From Hyphomicrobiales bacterium (lineage in GTDB: Bacteria; Pseudomonadota; Alphaproteobacteria; Rhizobiales; Beijerinckiaceae), in assembly GCA_027483945.1 (NCBI GenBank), contig JAIXTM010000007.1, positions 124,001 to 188,000 on the forward strand: 64,000 nt of DNA, given 5' to 3'. Each line of letters starts with the position of its first letter. Within the stretch, counting starts at the first letter, position 1. The notes beneath the pieces are model-generated. The model saw only the letters and a list, made by a program, of their open reading frames with translations. It was not told the origin of the DNA and made no database searches. The translations under genes and the position numbers were made by a program. Shown here in pieces: positions 16,674 to 25,282 of this stretch.

Positions 16674-17831
16674 TCAATAGGTGATGGTCTTGCCGACCGT
16701 CAGCTCGGTCGTCGCCAGGACATCGGCGATGCGCGGTCCTGCCCGTCCGTCGCCGTAGATCGGCTCGCCGGCGAGTTTCCCGCCCAGAGCCAGCCTGTCC
16801 TGGATGGCGGCGAAGATCTCGTCGGCCGTGTAGCCGCTATCGATCACGTTGCTACCCCGTTGCCGCGCCGTCTGGCGGCTGCCGATATTGACCGATGGCG
16901 TGCCGATGAAGGCCCCTTCGCGGATGGCGCTGGACGAATTGCCGACCAGGCAGCGGGTGCGCGCCATCAGCTGGACATAGACCCAGATCGGCAGGTTCTT
17001 CACGTAGTGGAATGGCGCCTGCGGGTCGCGCTCACGGTATTTCCGTATGCCGCGGGAAACGTCCTCCGAGCCGGCATCGGCATTGGGCCACAGGACGAGA
17101 GCCGGCAGGCCGGTGCGGCGCACGGCTTCCAGCGTGGCCTTGATCTGCCGCTCGCCGCTTCCGTACTCGCCCGTCACCGGATGTTGGGACACCAGGATGA
17201 AGTCGTCGTTGGTGGAGAACGAGGCGCCGACGCCTTCGCCGAACACGGCGGCATCGACATCCCGCTGGACGGTCAGATATTCGGCCACGAGGTCCATCCG
17301 CGGGCAGCCGACGAGATGGACCGCGTCCGGCTGCTCGCCCAGCCTCAGGATCCGATCCCGCGCATCCTCGCAGGCCGGGAAGTGGATGTTGGCGAACTTG
17401 GTGATGGCGTGGCGGATGTTCTCGTCGATATTGCCCGAGACCTCGCCGCCCATCGTATGGGCGAGCGGGATGTTCATGTACGCGGCCGCCAGGGTGGTCG
17501 ACATCGTCTCGAACCGGTCTCCGACCGTGACGACGACGTCCGGGCGGAGCGTCTCGAAGATGGTCGGCAACTCGATGAGGCCGAGCCCCGTGGATTTCGC
17601 CATGGTCGCCGGCGTCTCGCCCTCGACCAGCATGAAGAGCTTCGCCGAGACGGTGAAGCCGTCCTTCTCGATGAGATCGACGACGGCGCCGAACCGGTCG
17701 AGCACGGCGGACGCCCCCGCCACGACCTGCAGTTCCAGGTCGGGATGATCCTTCACCGCCTGCATGACCGACTTGATCGAGGAATAATTGGCCCGCGATC
17801 CGACGACCACGCACACCTTACGCTTGCTCAT
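16674..17831 (-). CDS. neuC: UDP-N-acetylglucosamine 2-epimerase (hydrolysing), NeuC-like
   Basis: 385 residues. The N-terminus VCVVVGSRANYSSIKSVM is the family's nucleotide-binding start. VVVTVGDRFETMSTTLAA, LAHTMGGEVSGNIDENIRH (catalytic region) and CLVGNSSSAIREGAFIGTP (UDP-binding loop) all match hydrolysing 2-epimerases that release ManNAc-type sugars for NeuB. It is cytosolic. Start ATG at 17831 with GGAGAG ten bases upstream. It is the second copy of this activity in the window (the other is at 22445), so the two operons probably make different nonulosonic acids. Confidence 0.88.
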   Translation of the reverse strand: MSKRKVCVVVGSRANYSSIKSVMQAVKDHPDLELQVVAGASAVLDRFGAVVDLIEKDGFTVSAKLFMLVEGETPATMAKSTGLGLIELPTIFETLRPDVVVTVGDRFETMSTTLAAAYMNIPLAHTMGGEVSGNIDENIRHAITKFANIHFPACEDARDRILRLGEQPDAVHLVGCPRMDLVAEYLTVQRDVDAAVFGEGVGASFSTNDDFILVSQHPVTGEYGSGERQIKATLEAVRRTGLPALVLWPNADAGSEDVSRGIRKYRERDPQAPFHYVKNLPIWVYVQLMARTRCLVGNSSSAIREGAFIGTPSVNIGSRQTARQRGSNVIDSGYTADEIFAAIQDRLALGGKLAGEPIYGDGRAGPRIADVLATTELTVGKTITY

Positions 17832-17851
17832 GACGGCGATACTCTCCGTGG

Positions 17852-19123
17852 CTACGGCGTAGCGCCGCAGCCGAGGTTCCAGTAGTCCTGCCGCGTCCGG
17901 CTTTTATCGCCCCGTCGAGGCGCATCGGCGGCGTTGGCGCGGCCCGCGTGGCGGGCGATCAGGTCGTCCAGCCTGGCCCGGTCGACCAGGGACCCCAGTC
18001 CGGCCGGATCATCGGCCGCCATGTATCGGAGCATGCGCATGTAGGCAACTTCCCCGCCATGCATGCCGTCCGCGAACTCGCAGTCGGAACCGCCCAGATT
18101 TCGGATGTCGTGGAAGTCGTGGACGCGCAGCCCGTCCTTCCGAAGGGTGTCGACCGCCTGTTGCAGGAAGGCGTAACCGCCGCTGGCTCGCATCGCGTCG
18201 GCGACCCGCGGGGCCATGGGCGGGACGAAGAGCGTCGTCGCCACGCCTTGTTCTCTGAACAGCGTGACCGCCTCTCGGATCAGCCCGAGGATGCGCGGAT
18301 CGGCTGCATCGTGGCGTTCGAACCCTTGGTTCCCAGCCTTGACCCGTCCGAGCGTGTCATGAAACGGGGGTCGGGCGACGCCCGATTCATGGACCCAGTC
18401 GTAGTAATAGCTGCCGGCGGCATCGATGCCGGAGCCGTCGATGATCGCTGCGATACCCAGATCGGGCCCGGCGCCATTCGGACCGCATCGGCAAAGGATC
18501 TGCGCGGCATCGAGGAACGAGACGCGCCCTGTGGCGAACAAGCCCAGCGTGGCTTTGATGAACGCAAGTCCATGCCAGGCCGTTCGTCTGGCACGCCTGG
18601 CAAAACCCGACTCGCTTCCCGATGGCGTCCAGTTCGAGAGCGAAGGCAGGCGCCGGCCGTAGGGGGCGATCTGCCAATGATCGATCCCAACGATGACGTG
18701 CTCGAGACGATGTCCGGGGCCGGTCATGAGGGCGGCCCACCGGGGCAGGAGCGTTATCGCGAAGCTCATTCCCATATTCGTGAACGGCTTGGTGAACTCG
18801 TCCGCGCGGAACTGCAGCACGCGTGAGGAGCCGATCGCCACGATGGACGGTTTTTCCAGGTCGTAGATCGCGAAGCGGAACGCCGGGTCCATGATGTCGT
18901 CCCGAGAGGCGCTGCGGTACAGCGCGCCGGTTCGCTTCTGGTAGGCGACGCGATCCGCGACCGACATGAACTCGCCGGCGCGCCACAGGACGAGGATTGT
19001 CAGGACCGCCGACGCCGCCAGCATGCCGGCCAGCACCAGCAGGATCGTCCTTGCAAAACGCGCCCAGGCGGCCGGGTCGGAATGATCGGCAGTACTGGCG
19101 GCGCTGGCCGTCGAGGCTCTCAC
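17852..19123 (-). CDS. Membrane-anchored SGNH/GDSL-hydrolase-like protein
   Basis: 423 residues from the GTG at 19123 (GTGA overlap with the neuB stop). A single membrane segment spans about residues 25-47. The outside domain shows VAIGSSRVLQF, the block-I nucleophile region of SGNH enzymes with the first Ser as candidate, and the catalytic pair D-x-x-H in CEFADGMHGGE near residue 357. This is the layout of AlgJ/AlgX/DltD-like acyl-transfer proteins and of the second SGNH protein at 31568. In a neu operon it may O-acetylate or de-acetylate the nonulosonic acid outside the membrane. The reaction is inferred. Confidence 0.65.
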   Translation of the reverse strand: MRASTASAASTADHSDPAAWARFARTILLVLAGMLAASAVLTILVLWRAGEFMSVADRVAYQKRTGALYRSASRDDIMDPAFRFAIYDLEKPSIVAIGSSRVLQFRADEFTKPFTNMGMSFAITLLPRWAALMTGPGHRLEHVIVGIDHWQIAPYGRRLPSLSNWTPSGSESGFARRARRTAWHGLAFIKATLGLFATGRVSFLDAAQILCRCGPNGAGPDLGIAAIIDGSGIDAAGSYYYDWVHESGVARPPFHDTLGRVKAGNQGFERHDAADPRILGLIREAVTLFREQGVATTLFVPPMAPRVADAMRASGGYAFLQQAVDTLRKDGLRVHDFHDIRNLGGSDCEFADGMHGGEVAYMRMLRYMAADDPAGLGSLVDRARLDDLIARHAGRANAADAPRRGDKSRTRQDYWNLGCGATP

Positions 19124-20127
19124 CTGGGAGGCTCGAAATCCGCATCGGCCAGCAGCCTGTCCGCCGGCACCGCGCGGCTGGTCCGCCGGCCGACCAGGTC
19201 GCCGAGGCGAGCTGCGGGGATGCCGGTGCCGGGCTTCTTCACCGACAGCATCGAGCGCTCGATCACGGCGCCGGCCGGAATGTCCACGACGGAGACGACG
19301 CTCTTCTCGAAGATGTCCTTCATGAACTGGAGCGGCGCGATGTCGTCCTTGACGACCGGATGGGTCCGCATCGTGGCGATGGCGCGGGCGCCCTTCACCA
19401 GATCCTGGAACTGTGCCGGCTCGGCCGAATGCGGCGCGTCGGACCCGTACATCTTGCGGCTGAAGGTGAAGTGCTTCTCGATCAGCACGGCGCCCAGAGC
19501 TACAGCGGCGAAGCACGCGTGGTTGTCGAGCGTGTGGTCGGAATAGCCGACCGGCAAGCCGTAACGCCGTGCCATCTCCGCGAGGACATTCAGCCCTACC
19601 TTCTCGTCCGGGCAGGGATAGGCGGAGGTGCATTGCATGACGATGATGTCGTCATGGACCTTGCGGATGGTCTCCACCGCCGCGTCGAGTTCTGCCCAGG
19701 TCGACATGCCGGAGGACAGGAGCACCGGCTTGCGTGTCTGCGCGACCCGCTCGAGCATGGGGATGTTGGACACTTCGCCGGATGGAATCTTGTAGCGGCT
19801 GATCCCGATATCCTCCAGGAGGTCCACCGCCTCGCTCGAGAAGGGCGATGACAGGAACTCGATCTGCCGCAGATCCGCCTGCGCCTTCAGCGCCTTCCAC
19901 TTGTCCAGTGTAAAGCCGGTACGGTCGAAATATTCGAAGCGCGGCTCGCCCTTGAAATAGGGAGGCATAGGGGCGTCCCGCAGGGTCTCGGCCGCGGCGA
20001 GATGGGTCTGGAACTTGACCGAGTCCGCCCCGCATTCGGCCGCCAGGTCGATCAGCTTCATCGCGTTGCCGAAACTGCCGTCATGAACGGAGCCGACTTC
20101 CGCAATGATGTGAACAGATTGGGTCAT
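19120..20127 (-). CDS. neuB: Nonulosonic acid synthase (NeuB family)
   Basis: 335 residues from the ATG at 20127; a longer TTG start at 20184 is rejected because family members begin here. The barrel shows HIIAEVGSVHDGS, SVKFQTHLAA, FLSSPFSSEAVDLL, YKIPSGEVSN, LLSSGMST, MQCTSAYPCP, YSDHT and LIEKHFTF, the order of sialic acid synthases. The C-terminal SAF-like antifreeze domain holds KKPGTGI. It condenses a ManNAc-type sugar with phosphoenolpyruvate in the cytosol. It is first in the minus-strand nonulosonate operon, 68 bp from the divergent legB. Neu5Ac versus a related 9-carbon sugar is open. Confidence 0.9.
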   Translation of the reverse strand: MTQSVHIIAEVGSVHDGSFGNAMKLIDLAAECGADSVKFQTHLAAAETLRDAPMPPYFKGEPRFEYFDRTGFTLDKWKALKAQADLRQIEFLSSPFSSEAVDLLEDIGISRYKIPSGEVSNIPMLERVAQTRKPVLLSSGMSTWAELDAAVETIRKVHDDIIVMQCTSAYPCPDEKVGLNVLAEMARRYGLPVGYSDHTLDNHACFAAVALGAVLIEKHFTFSRKMYGSDAPHSAEPAQFQDLVKGARAIATMRTHPVVKDDIAPLQFMKDIFEKSVVSVVDIPAGAVIERSMLSVKKPGTGIPAARLGDLVGRRTSRAVPADRLLADADFEPPR

Positions 20128-20195
20128 GCCTGCGGGGTCCTTGCGCTGCTCCGCCCTTTTGACAATATCGATCCGTTCGTTCAAGAGCGGTCGCG
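20128..20195. promoter_or_regulatory. Divergent control region between two nonulosonate operons
   Basis: These 68 bp are all that separates neuB (minus) from legB (plus), so both operons must be driven from here or from inside each other's first codons. No clear sigma-70 boxes or dyad were picked out by eye. Confidence 0.4.
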
Positions 20196-21278
20196 ATGTC
20201 GCCCGGCAGGCCGGCGGCAGACCCCAGCGACCGTGTCCGGCAGGCCGAAACGATGCTCCCCGACCTGGGCGACCTCAAGGGCGCCAAAATCCTCGTCACC
20301 GGCGCCGATGGCTTCATCGGGTCTCACCTCACCGAGACGCTCGTCCGCGCCGGCTGCGACGTGCGCGCCTTCGTCGTCTACAATTCATTCAGCTCGGCCG
20401 GCTGGCTCGATCACGTCGACGAGGACGTTCGCCAGAAGATCGACTTCTTCTTCGGCGACATCCGCGATCCCAACGGCGTCCGCGAGGCGATGAAGGGCTG
20501 CGGGATCGTGCTGCACCTGGCGGCCCTGATCTCGATCCCGTTCTCATACCACTCGCCAGACACCTACGTGGACACCAACATCAAGGGCACGCTGAACGTG
20601 CTCCAGGCGGCGCGGGAACTGGGCACCACGCGGGTGGTCTGCACCTCCACCAGCGAGGTCTACGGCACGGCCCGCTTCGTCCCGATCACCGAGGAGCATC
20701 CGCTCCAGGGCCAGTCCCCCTATTCGGCCTCCAAGATCGGGGCGGACCAGATCGCCCTGTCGTTCCATGCCAGCTTCGGGACGCCGGTCGTCGTCCTGCG
20801 GCCGTTCAACACCTACGGTCCCCGGCAGTCGACGCGCGCCGTCATCCCGACGATCATCACGCAGATCGCGGCCGGCCGGCGCAGTATCCGGCTCGGTGCC
20901 CTGCACCCGACGCGGGACTTCTCCTACGTTTCCGACACGGTGGCCGGCTTCATCGCCGCCTCCCGGAGCGCGGCGGCAATCGGCCAGGTCGTCAATGTCG
21001 GCAGCGGCTTCGAGATTTCCATCGCCGACACGGCCCGCCTGATCGCCGAGACCATGCAGGCGGAGGTGACGTTCGAGACCGACCAGCAGCGGCTGCGTCC
21101 CGATCTCAGCGAGGTCGAGCGCCTCTATGCCGGCATCGAGAAGGCCAAACATCTCATCGGCTGGGAACCGCAGCTTGGCGGGCTAGAAGGCTTCCGCCGC
21201 GGCATCGAGCGTACGGCCGACTGGTTCTCGCACCCGCAGAATCTCGCGCGCTACCGCCACGGGCAGTACAACATCTGA
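20196..21278 (+). CDS. legB: NAD-dependent nucleotide-sugar 4,6-dehydratase (LegB-like)
   Basis: 360 residues. The NAD loop is VTGADGFIGSHL (34-45). Catalysis is shown by CTSTSEVYG (Ser/Thr region) and the Tyr/Lys pair in SPYSASKIGAD. RPFNTYGPRQSTRAVIPTII is typical of the LegB/PglF-like SDR branch that removes water from GlcNAc linked to GDP or UDP. It opens a 12-gene plus-strand operon and precedes the matching aminotransferase by one base, the usual legB-legC order. The linked genes argue for GDP-GlcNAc as substrate. A later start at 20253 is possible, since neither start has a strong ribosome site. Confidence 0.88.
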   Translation: MSPGRPAADPSDRVRQAETMLPDLGDLKGAKILVTGADGFIGSHLTETLVRAGCDVRAFVVYNSFSSAGWLDHVDEDVRQKIDFFFGDIRDPNGVREAMKGCGIVLHLAALISIPFSYHSPDTYVDTNIKGTLNVLQAARELGTTRVVCTSTSEVYGTARFVPITEEHPLQGQSPYSASKIGADQIALSFHASFGTPVVVLRPFNTYGPRQSTRAVIPTIITQIAAGRRSIRLGALHPTRDFSYVSDTVAGFIAASRSAAAIGQVVNVGSGFEISIADTARLIAETMQAEVTFETDQQRLRPDLSEVERLYAGIEKAKHLIGWEPQLGGLEGFRRGIERTADWFSHPQNLARYRHGQYNI

Positions 21279-21279
21279 C

Positions 21280-22452
21280 ATGGGCCTGGATATCGACAGC
21301 ATCGTTTCGGCCGTCCGCGACGTCAGCGCGCCTGACGGCAGTGCCGTGGTCCTGCACGAGCCGGAATTCACCGGCCGCGAGTGGGACTACGTCAAGGAAT
21401 GCATCGATACCGGCTGGGTCTCGTCCGTTGGCAAGTATGTCGATGAGTTCGAACGCCGGGTCGCCGCCGCCGGCGGTACGGCCTTCGCGGTGGCGACCGT
21501 CAACGGCACCACCGCCCTCCATGTCGCCTTCCTGCTCGCCGGCGTGAAGGCCGGCGACGAGGTCATCGTTCCCGCGCTCACCTTCGTCGCTACCGCCAAT
21601 GCCGTGAGCCATGCCGGCGCAGTCCCGCATTTCGCCGACAGCGAGTTCAGGACGCTCGGGCTCGATCCCGATGCGCTCGCCCGTCATCTGGCGCGCGTCG
21701 GCGTCCGGCGCGACGGCGCCTGCTTCAACCGCGAGACCGGCCGGCGCATCGCTGCGATCGCTCCGATGCACACCTTTGGGCACCCGGTCGACATGGACCG
21801 CCTGGCGCCCGTGGCGGCTGAATGGCTGATTCCCGTCGTCGAGGATGCGACCGAGGCCCTGGGCTCCACCTACAAGGGCAAGGCCGCCGGCTCGCTGTCG
21901 CGGATCGGCACGCTCAGCTTCAATGGCAACAAGATCGTCACGACCGGCGGCGGCGGCGCCATCCTGACGGACGATCCCGACGTTGCGAAGCGGGCCAAGC
22001 ATCTCACCACGACGGCCAAAGTGCCGCATCGGTGGGAGTTCAACCACGACGAGATCGGCTTCAATTACCGCCTGCCGAACCTCAACGCCGCCCTCGGCTG
22101 CGCCCAGTTCGAGAGGCTGGACCAGTTTCTGGAAGAGAAGCGAGCTCTCGCGGCCGCCTACGCGCAGCGTTTCGAGACGGTTTCCGGCGGGTCTATCTTC
22201 GTCGAGCCGGACTTCGCCCGCTCCAATTACTGGTTGAACGCGTTCCTCCTCGACGAGGACCTCGCAGGCCACCGTGATGCGGTGCTGGCCGCCACCAACG
22301 CCGCCGGGCTGATGACGCGCCCGTGCTGGACGCTCATGCATCACCTGCCGATGTATGCCGCCAATCCCCGGATGGACCTGCCGGTGGCGGAGAGCATCGC
22401 GCGGCGCCTGATCAACCTGCCGTCCAGCCCGAAACTGGCGCGCCATGCGTAA
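21280..22452 (+). CDS. legC: PLP-dependent 4-aminotransferase (LegC-like)
   Basis: 390 residues, DegT/DnrJ fold. VATVNGTTALHVAFLLAGV sets the PLP phosphate site, VVEDATEALGSTYKG the aspartate that pairs with the ring nitrogen, and SFNGNKIVTTGGGG the Schiff-base lysine. The N-terminus PEFTGREWDYVKECIDTGWVS is characteristic of LegC. It aminates the 4-keto sugar made by LegB in the cytosol. It starts one base after legB and its last 8 bp overlap legG. Confidence 0.9.
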   Translation: MGLDIDSIVSAVRDVSAPDGSAVVLHEPEFTGREWDYVKECIDTGWVSSVGKYVDEFERRVAAAGGTAFAVATVNGTTALHVAFLLAGVKAGDEVIVPALTFVATANAVSHAGAVPHFADSEFRTLGLDPDALARHLARVGVRRDGACFNRETGRRIAAIAPMHTFGHPVDMDRLAPVAAEWLIPVVEDATEALGSTYKGKAAGSLSRIGTLSFNGNKIVTTGGGGAILTDDPDVAKRAKHLTTTAKVPHRWEFNHDEIGFNYRLPNLNAALGCAQFERLDQFLEEKRALAAAYAQRFETVSGGSIFVEPDFARSNYWLNAFLLDEDLAGHRDAVLAATNAAGLMTRPCWTLMHHLPMYAANPRMDLPVAESIARRLINLPSSPKLARHA

Positions 22453-23587
22453 GGTCTGCGTCGTGTCGGGCAGCCGGGCGGATTACGGCCTGCTGCGTTC
22501 CGTCATGACGGCGATCGGGCGGACCGACAGCCTGATGCTGCAGGCCGTCGTGACCGGGCAGCACCTGGTCTCCGGCACCGACCGCGTGCTGGTCGACGAC
22601 GGCTTCACGATCGACGCCAGGGTCGACATGGACCTTGGTGACGACAGCCCAGCCGGCGTCGCGCGGTCCATGGGGCGGGGCCTGTCGACATTCGGCGAGG
22701 TGCTCGCCCGGCTCGATCCCGACATCCTCCTCGTGCCGGGGGATCGCTACGAGATGCTGGCCGTCGCGTCGGCGGCGCTGCTCGCGCGCATCCCGGTCGC
22801 CCATGTCGCGGGGGGCGACATCACCGAAGGCGCCATCGACGATTCGATCCGCCATGCCATCACCAAGCTCTCCCACGTCCACTTCGTCACCAACGAAGAG
22901 GCGGGGCGGCGGGTGCGCCAGCTTGGCGAAGACCCGGCGCAGGTTCATGTCGTCGGCAGCCCGAGCCTCGATGCCATCCGCACCGTGCCACGGCTCGATC
23001 GGGATGCATTCTTCTCCCGCGTCGGACTGGAGCCCGGGCCGCGGAACCTCATCGTCACCTTCCATCCGCCGACGGTGGAGGACGACACGGATCGCCAATG
23101 CGCCGAACTCCTCGCCGCTTTGGACGCCCTCGATCCCGAAACCGGCATCCTCATCACCGGCTCCAACGCCGATCCCGGCGGGCGGACCATCGATCGCATG
23201 GTCCAGGCCTTCGCCGCACGCCGCCCGCGCTCGGTCTTTGTCGAATCTCTGGGGCAGGCGCTGTATTTCAGCGCCCTGACCCACATGAATGCCGTCGTCG
23301 GCAACTCCTCCAGCGGCCTCTACGAGGCGCCGAGCTTCCACGTTCCCACGGTCAATGTCGGGACCCGCCAGGACCGCCGGCTGAAGGCGAGCTCGGTTAT
23401 CGACTGCCCCGCCGAGCGGGGAGCGATCGCCGCGGCCATCGCCCGGGCCTGGACGCTGGACTGCTCGGGCTCGATCAACCCCTATGGGGACGGCTTCTCC
23501 GGCGAGCGGATCTCCGGCATCCTGGCCGCGATTCCTGATATGACGGCACTCATCCGCAAGCGCTTCATGGACCTGCCTGCCCGATGA
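22445..23587 (+). CDS. legG: Hydrolysing nucleotide-sugar 2-epimerase (LegG/NeuC-like)
   Basis: 380 residues. The start VCVVSGSRADYGLLRSVM, LVPGDRYEMLAVASAAL, VAHVAGGDITEGAIDDSIRH and VVGNSSSGLYEAPSFHVPT follow the NeuC/LegG pattern closely. The enzyme inverts C2 and releases the nucleotide, giving 2,4-diacetamido-2,4,6-trideoxymannose for LegI. It overlaps legC by 8 bp and legI by 4 bp. It differs clearly in sequence from the NeuC at 16674, so it is not a recent duplicate. The assignment to LegG rather than NeuC rests on the surrounding leg genes. Confidence 0.88.
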   Translation: MRKVCVVSGSRADYGLLRSVMTAIGRTDSLMLQAVVTGQHLVSGTDRVLVDDGFTIDARVDMDLGDDSPAGVARSMGRGLSTFGEVLARLDPDILLVPGDRYEMLAVASAALLARIPVAHVAGGDITEGAIDDSIRHAITKLSHVHFVTNEEAGRRVRQLGEDPAQVHVVGSPSLDAIRTVPRLDRDAFFSRVGLEPGPRNLIVTFHPPTVEDDTDRQCAELLAALDALDPETGILITGSNADPGGRTIDRMVQAFAARRPRSVFVESLGQALYFSALTHMNAVVGNSSSGLYEAPSFHVPTVNVGTRQDRRLKASSVIDCPAERGAIAAAIARAWTLDCSGSINPYGDGFSGERISGILAAIPDMTALIRKRFMDLPAR

Positions 23588-24651
23588 GCCAGCCGCGAAC
23601 CATCGTCATCGCCGAAGCGGGCGTGAACCACAACGGCTCGCTCGACATGGCCCTCGCGCTGGTGGACGCGGCCGCCGAAGCCGGGGCCGACATCGTCAAG
23701 TTCCAGACCTTCAAGGCTTCCAAGCTCGCAAGCTCCCGCTCGGTCAAGGCGCAATACCAGCAGCGCACGACCGGCGCCGAGGAAGGCCAGCTCGCCATGC
23801 TGAGCCGGCTGGAACTCGACGAGGACGCCCACCACGCGCTCATCGCCCGGTGCGAGGCACGGGGCATCGAGTTCCTTTCCTCGCCCTTCGACCATGACAG
23901 CCTCGACCTGCTCACAGGCATCCTCGACCTGCCGCGCATCAAGCTCGGCTCCGGGGAGCTGACCAACGGACCGCTGCTCCTCGCCGCGGCTCGCACCGGC
24001 AAGCCGATCATCCTCTCGACGGGAATGGCGACGCTGGAAGAGGTCGCGACGGCGCTTGCCGTCCTTGCCCACGGATATTCAGGCCAGGACGGCCCGCCTC
24101 CGGCGGCGCCCGCCAAAGCCGGGTCCGTCCCCGGCCTGTGGGGCCGTGTCTCGCTGCTCCATTGCACGACCGAGTACCCCGCCCCGATGGCCGACGTGAA
24201 CCTGCGCGCCATGGATACGCTGCGCGAAGCGTTCGGGCTCGAAACCGGCTATTCCGACCATACGACCGGTATCCACGTATCGGTTGCCGCGGTTGCGCGC
24301 GGCGCGACCATCATCGAGAAGCATTTCACTCTCGACCGCACCCTTCCCGGCCCCGACCATCCGGCATCGCTTGAGCCCCGCGAACTCGCCGCCATGGTCG
24401 CGGCGATCCGGGACGTGGAACGCGCCATCGGCGACGGCGTGAAGGGCCCGACCGAGATCGAACGCGGCAACATGCCCATCGCGCGGAAAAGCCTGATCGC
24501 CGCCCGGCCGATCGCGGCCGGCGAGCTGCTCAGCGCCGACAACCTGACCGTGAAGCGCCCCGGCACGGGGCGCTCCCCAATGCTCTACTGGCAGACGCTG
24601 GGCGAGCGTGCGGCGCGCGCCTACGGCGCCGACGAGCCCATCGACCCATGA
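23584..24651 (+). CDS. legI: Legionaminic acid synthase (LegI/NeuB family)
   Basis: 355 residues. TIVIAEAGVNHNGSLDMAL, DIVKFQTFKAS, FLSSPFDHDSLDLL, IKLGSGELTN, ILSTGMATLEEV, LLHCTTEYPAP, GYSDHT and IIEKHFTLDRTLPGPDH are in family order, and the C-terminal SAF domain holds VKRPGTGRSP. A Pro/Ala-rich insert of about 20 residues (near 165-180) sits before the LLHCTTEY strand, as in other long-form LegI/NeuB. It condenses the LegG product with phosphoenolpyruvate. Start and stop both overlap neighbours by 4 bp. Confidence 0.9.
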   Translation: MSQPRTIVIAEAGVNHNGSLDMALALVDAAAEAGADIVKFQTFKASKLASSRSVKAQYQQRTTGAEEGQLAMLSRLELDEDAHHALIARCEARGIEFLSSPFDHDSLDLLTGILDLPRIKLGSGELTNGPLLLAAARTGKPIILSTGMATLEEVATALAVLAHGYSGQDGPPPAAPAKAGSVPGLWGRVSLLHCTTEYPAPMADVNLRAMDTLREAFGLETGYSDHTTGIHVSVAAVARGATIIEKHFTLDRTLPGPDHPASLEPRELAAMVAAIRDVERAIGDGVKGPTEIERGNMPIARKSLIAARPIAAGELLSADNLTVKRPGTGRSPMLYWQTLGERAARAYGADEPIDP

Positions 24652-25277
24652 GCCGCCCGGTCATCATCCTGGGCGGCGGCGGCCATGCCCGCGTCCTGAT
24701 CGACGCGCTGATCCTGTCCGGCGTCACGATCGTCGGCGTCGCGGCACGCGAGCCTCCTGCCGGTCTTCCGGACGGCATCCCGTTCCTGGGCGACGACGAC
24801 GCGGTGGCGGCTTATCCGCCGGGTGCGGTGGAACTCGTCAACGGTGTCGGGTCCGTGGATGGCGGTGCCGCTCGGGCGCGCCTGTTCGCCGCCCACAAGG
24901 CGCGCGGCTTCGCGTTCGCCACTATCGTCCATCCGGCGGCGATCGTCGGCCGGGACGTGGACCTCGGCGAAGGCGTGCAGGTCATGGCCGGCGCCGTTTT
25001 GCAGACGGGGTCCCGGATCGGCGCCAACACGATCGTCAACACGCGGGTCTCCGTCGATCACGATGCGCGGATCGGGGCGTCCTGCCACATCGCGCCAGGC
25101 TGCGTCCTTTCGGGCGGCGTCACGGTCGGCGAGGGCAGCCATGTCGGCACGGGCGCCGTGATCATTCAGAACGTGACGATCGGAAGCGGGGCGCTGGTCG
25201 GCGCCGGCGCCGTCGTCGTCGAGGACGTGCCCGATAATGCCGTCGTTCTCGGCGTCCCCGCCCGGCAACGGAAGTGA
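24648..25277 (+). CDS. legH: Sugar N-acyltransferase with left-handed beta helix (LegH/NeuD-like)
   Basis: 209 residues. A PglD-type N-terminal Rossmann unit (VIILGGGGHARVLIDALI) binds the sugar nucleotide. Residues from about 95 on form hexapeptide turns (VGRDVDLGEGVQVMAGAVL and repeats) that make the left-handed helix and acetyl-CoA cleft. The likely catalytic histidine lies in NTRVSVDHDARIG. In the GDP-legionaminate route this enzyme acetylates the 4-amino group made by LegC. NeuD-type O-acetylation is the alternative reading; the gene order favours LegH. Confidence 0.82.
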   Translation: MSRPVIILGGGGHARVLIDALILSGVTIVGVAAREPPAGLPDGIPFLGDDDAVAAYPPGAVELVNGVGSVDGGAARARLFAAHKARGFAFATIVHPAAIVGRDVDLGEGVQVMAGAVLQTGSRIGANTIVNTRVSVDHDARIGASCHIAPGCVLSGGVTVGEGSHVGTGAVIIQNVTIGSGALVGAGAVVVEDVPDNAVVLGVPARQRK

Positions 25278-25282
25278 ATGCG

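Noticed and set aside
20128-20184. A TTG start at 20184 extending NeuB by 19 residues
   Set aside because: The ATG at 20127 matches the family N-terminus, and the extension would fill most of the only space for promoters.
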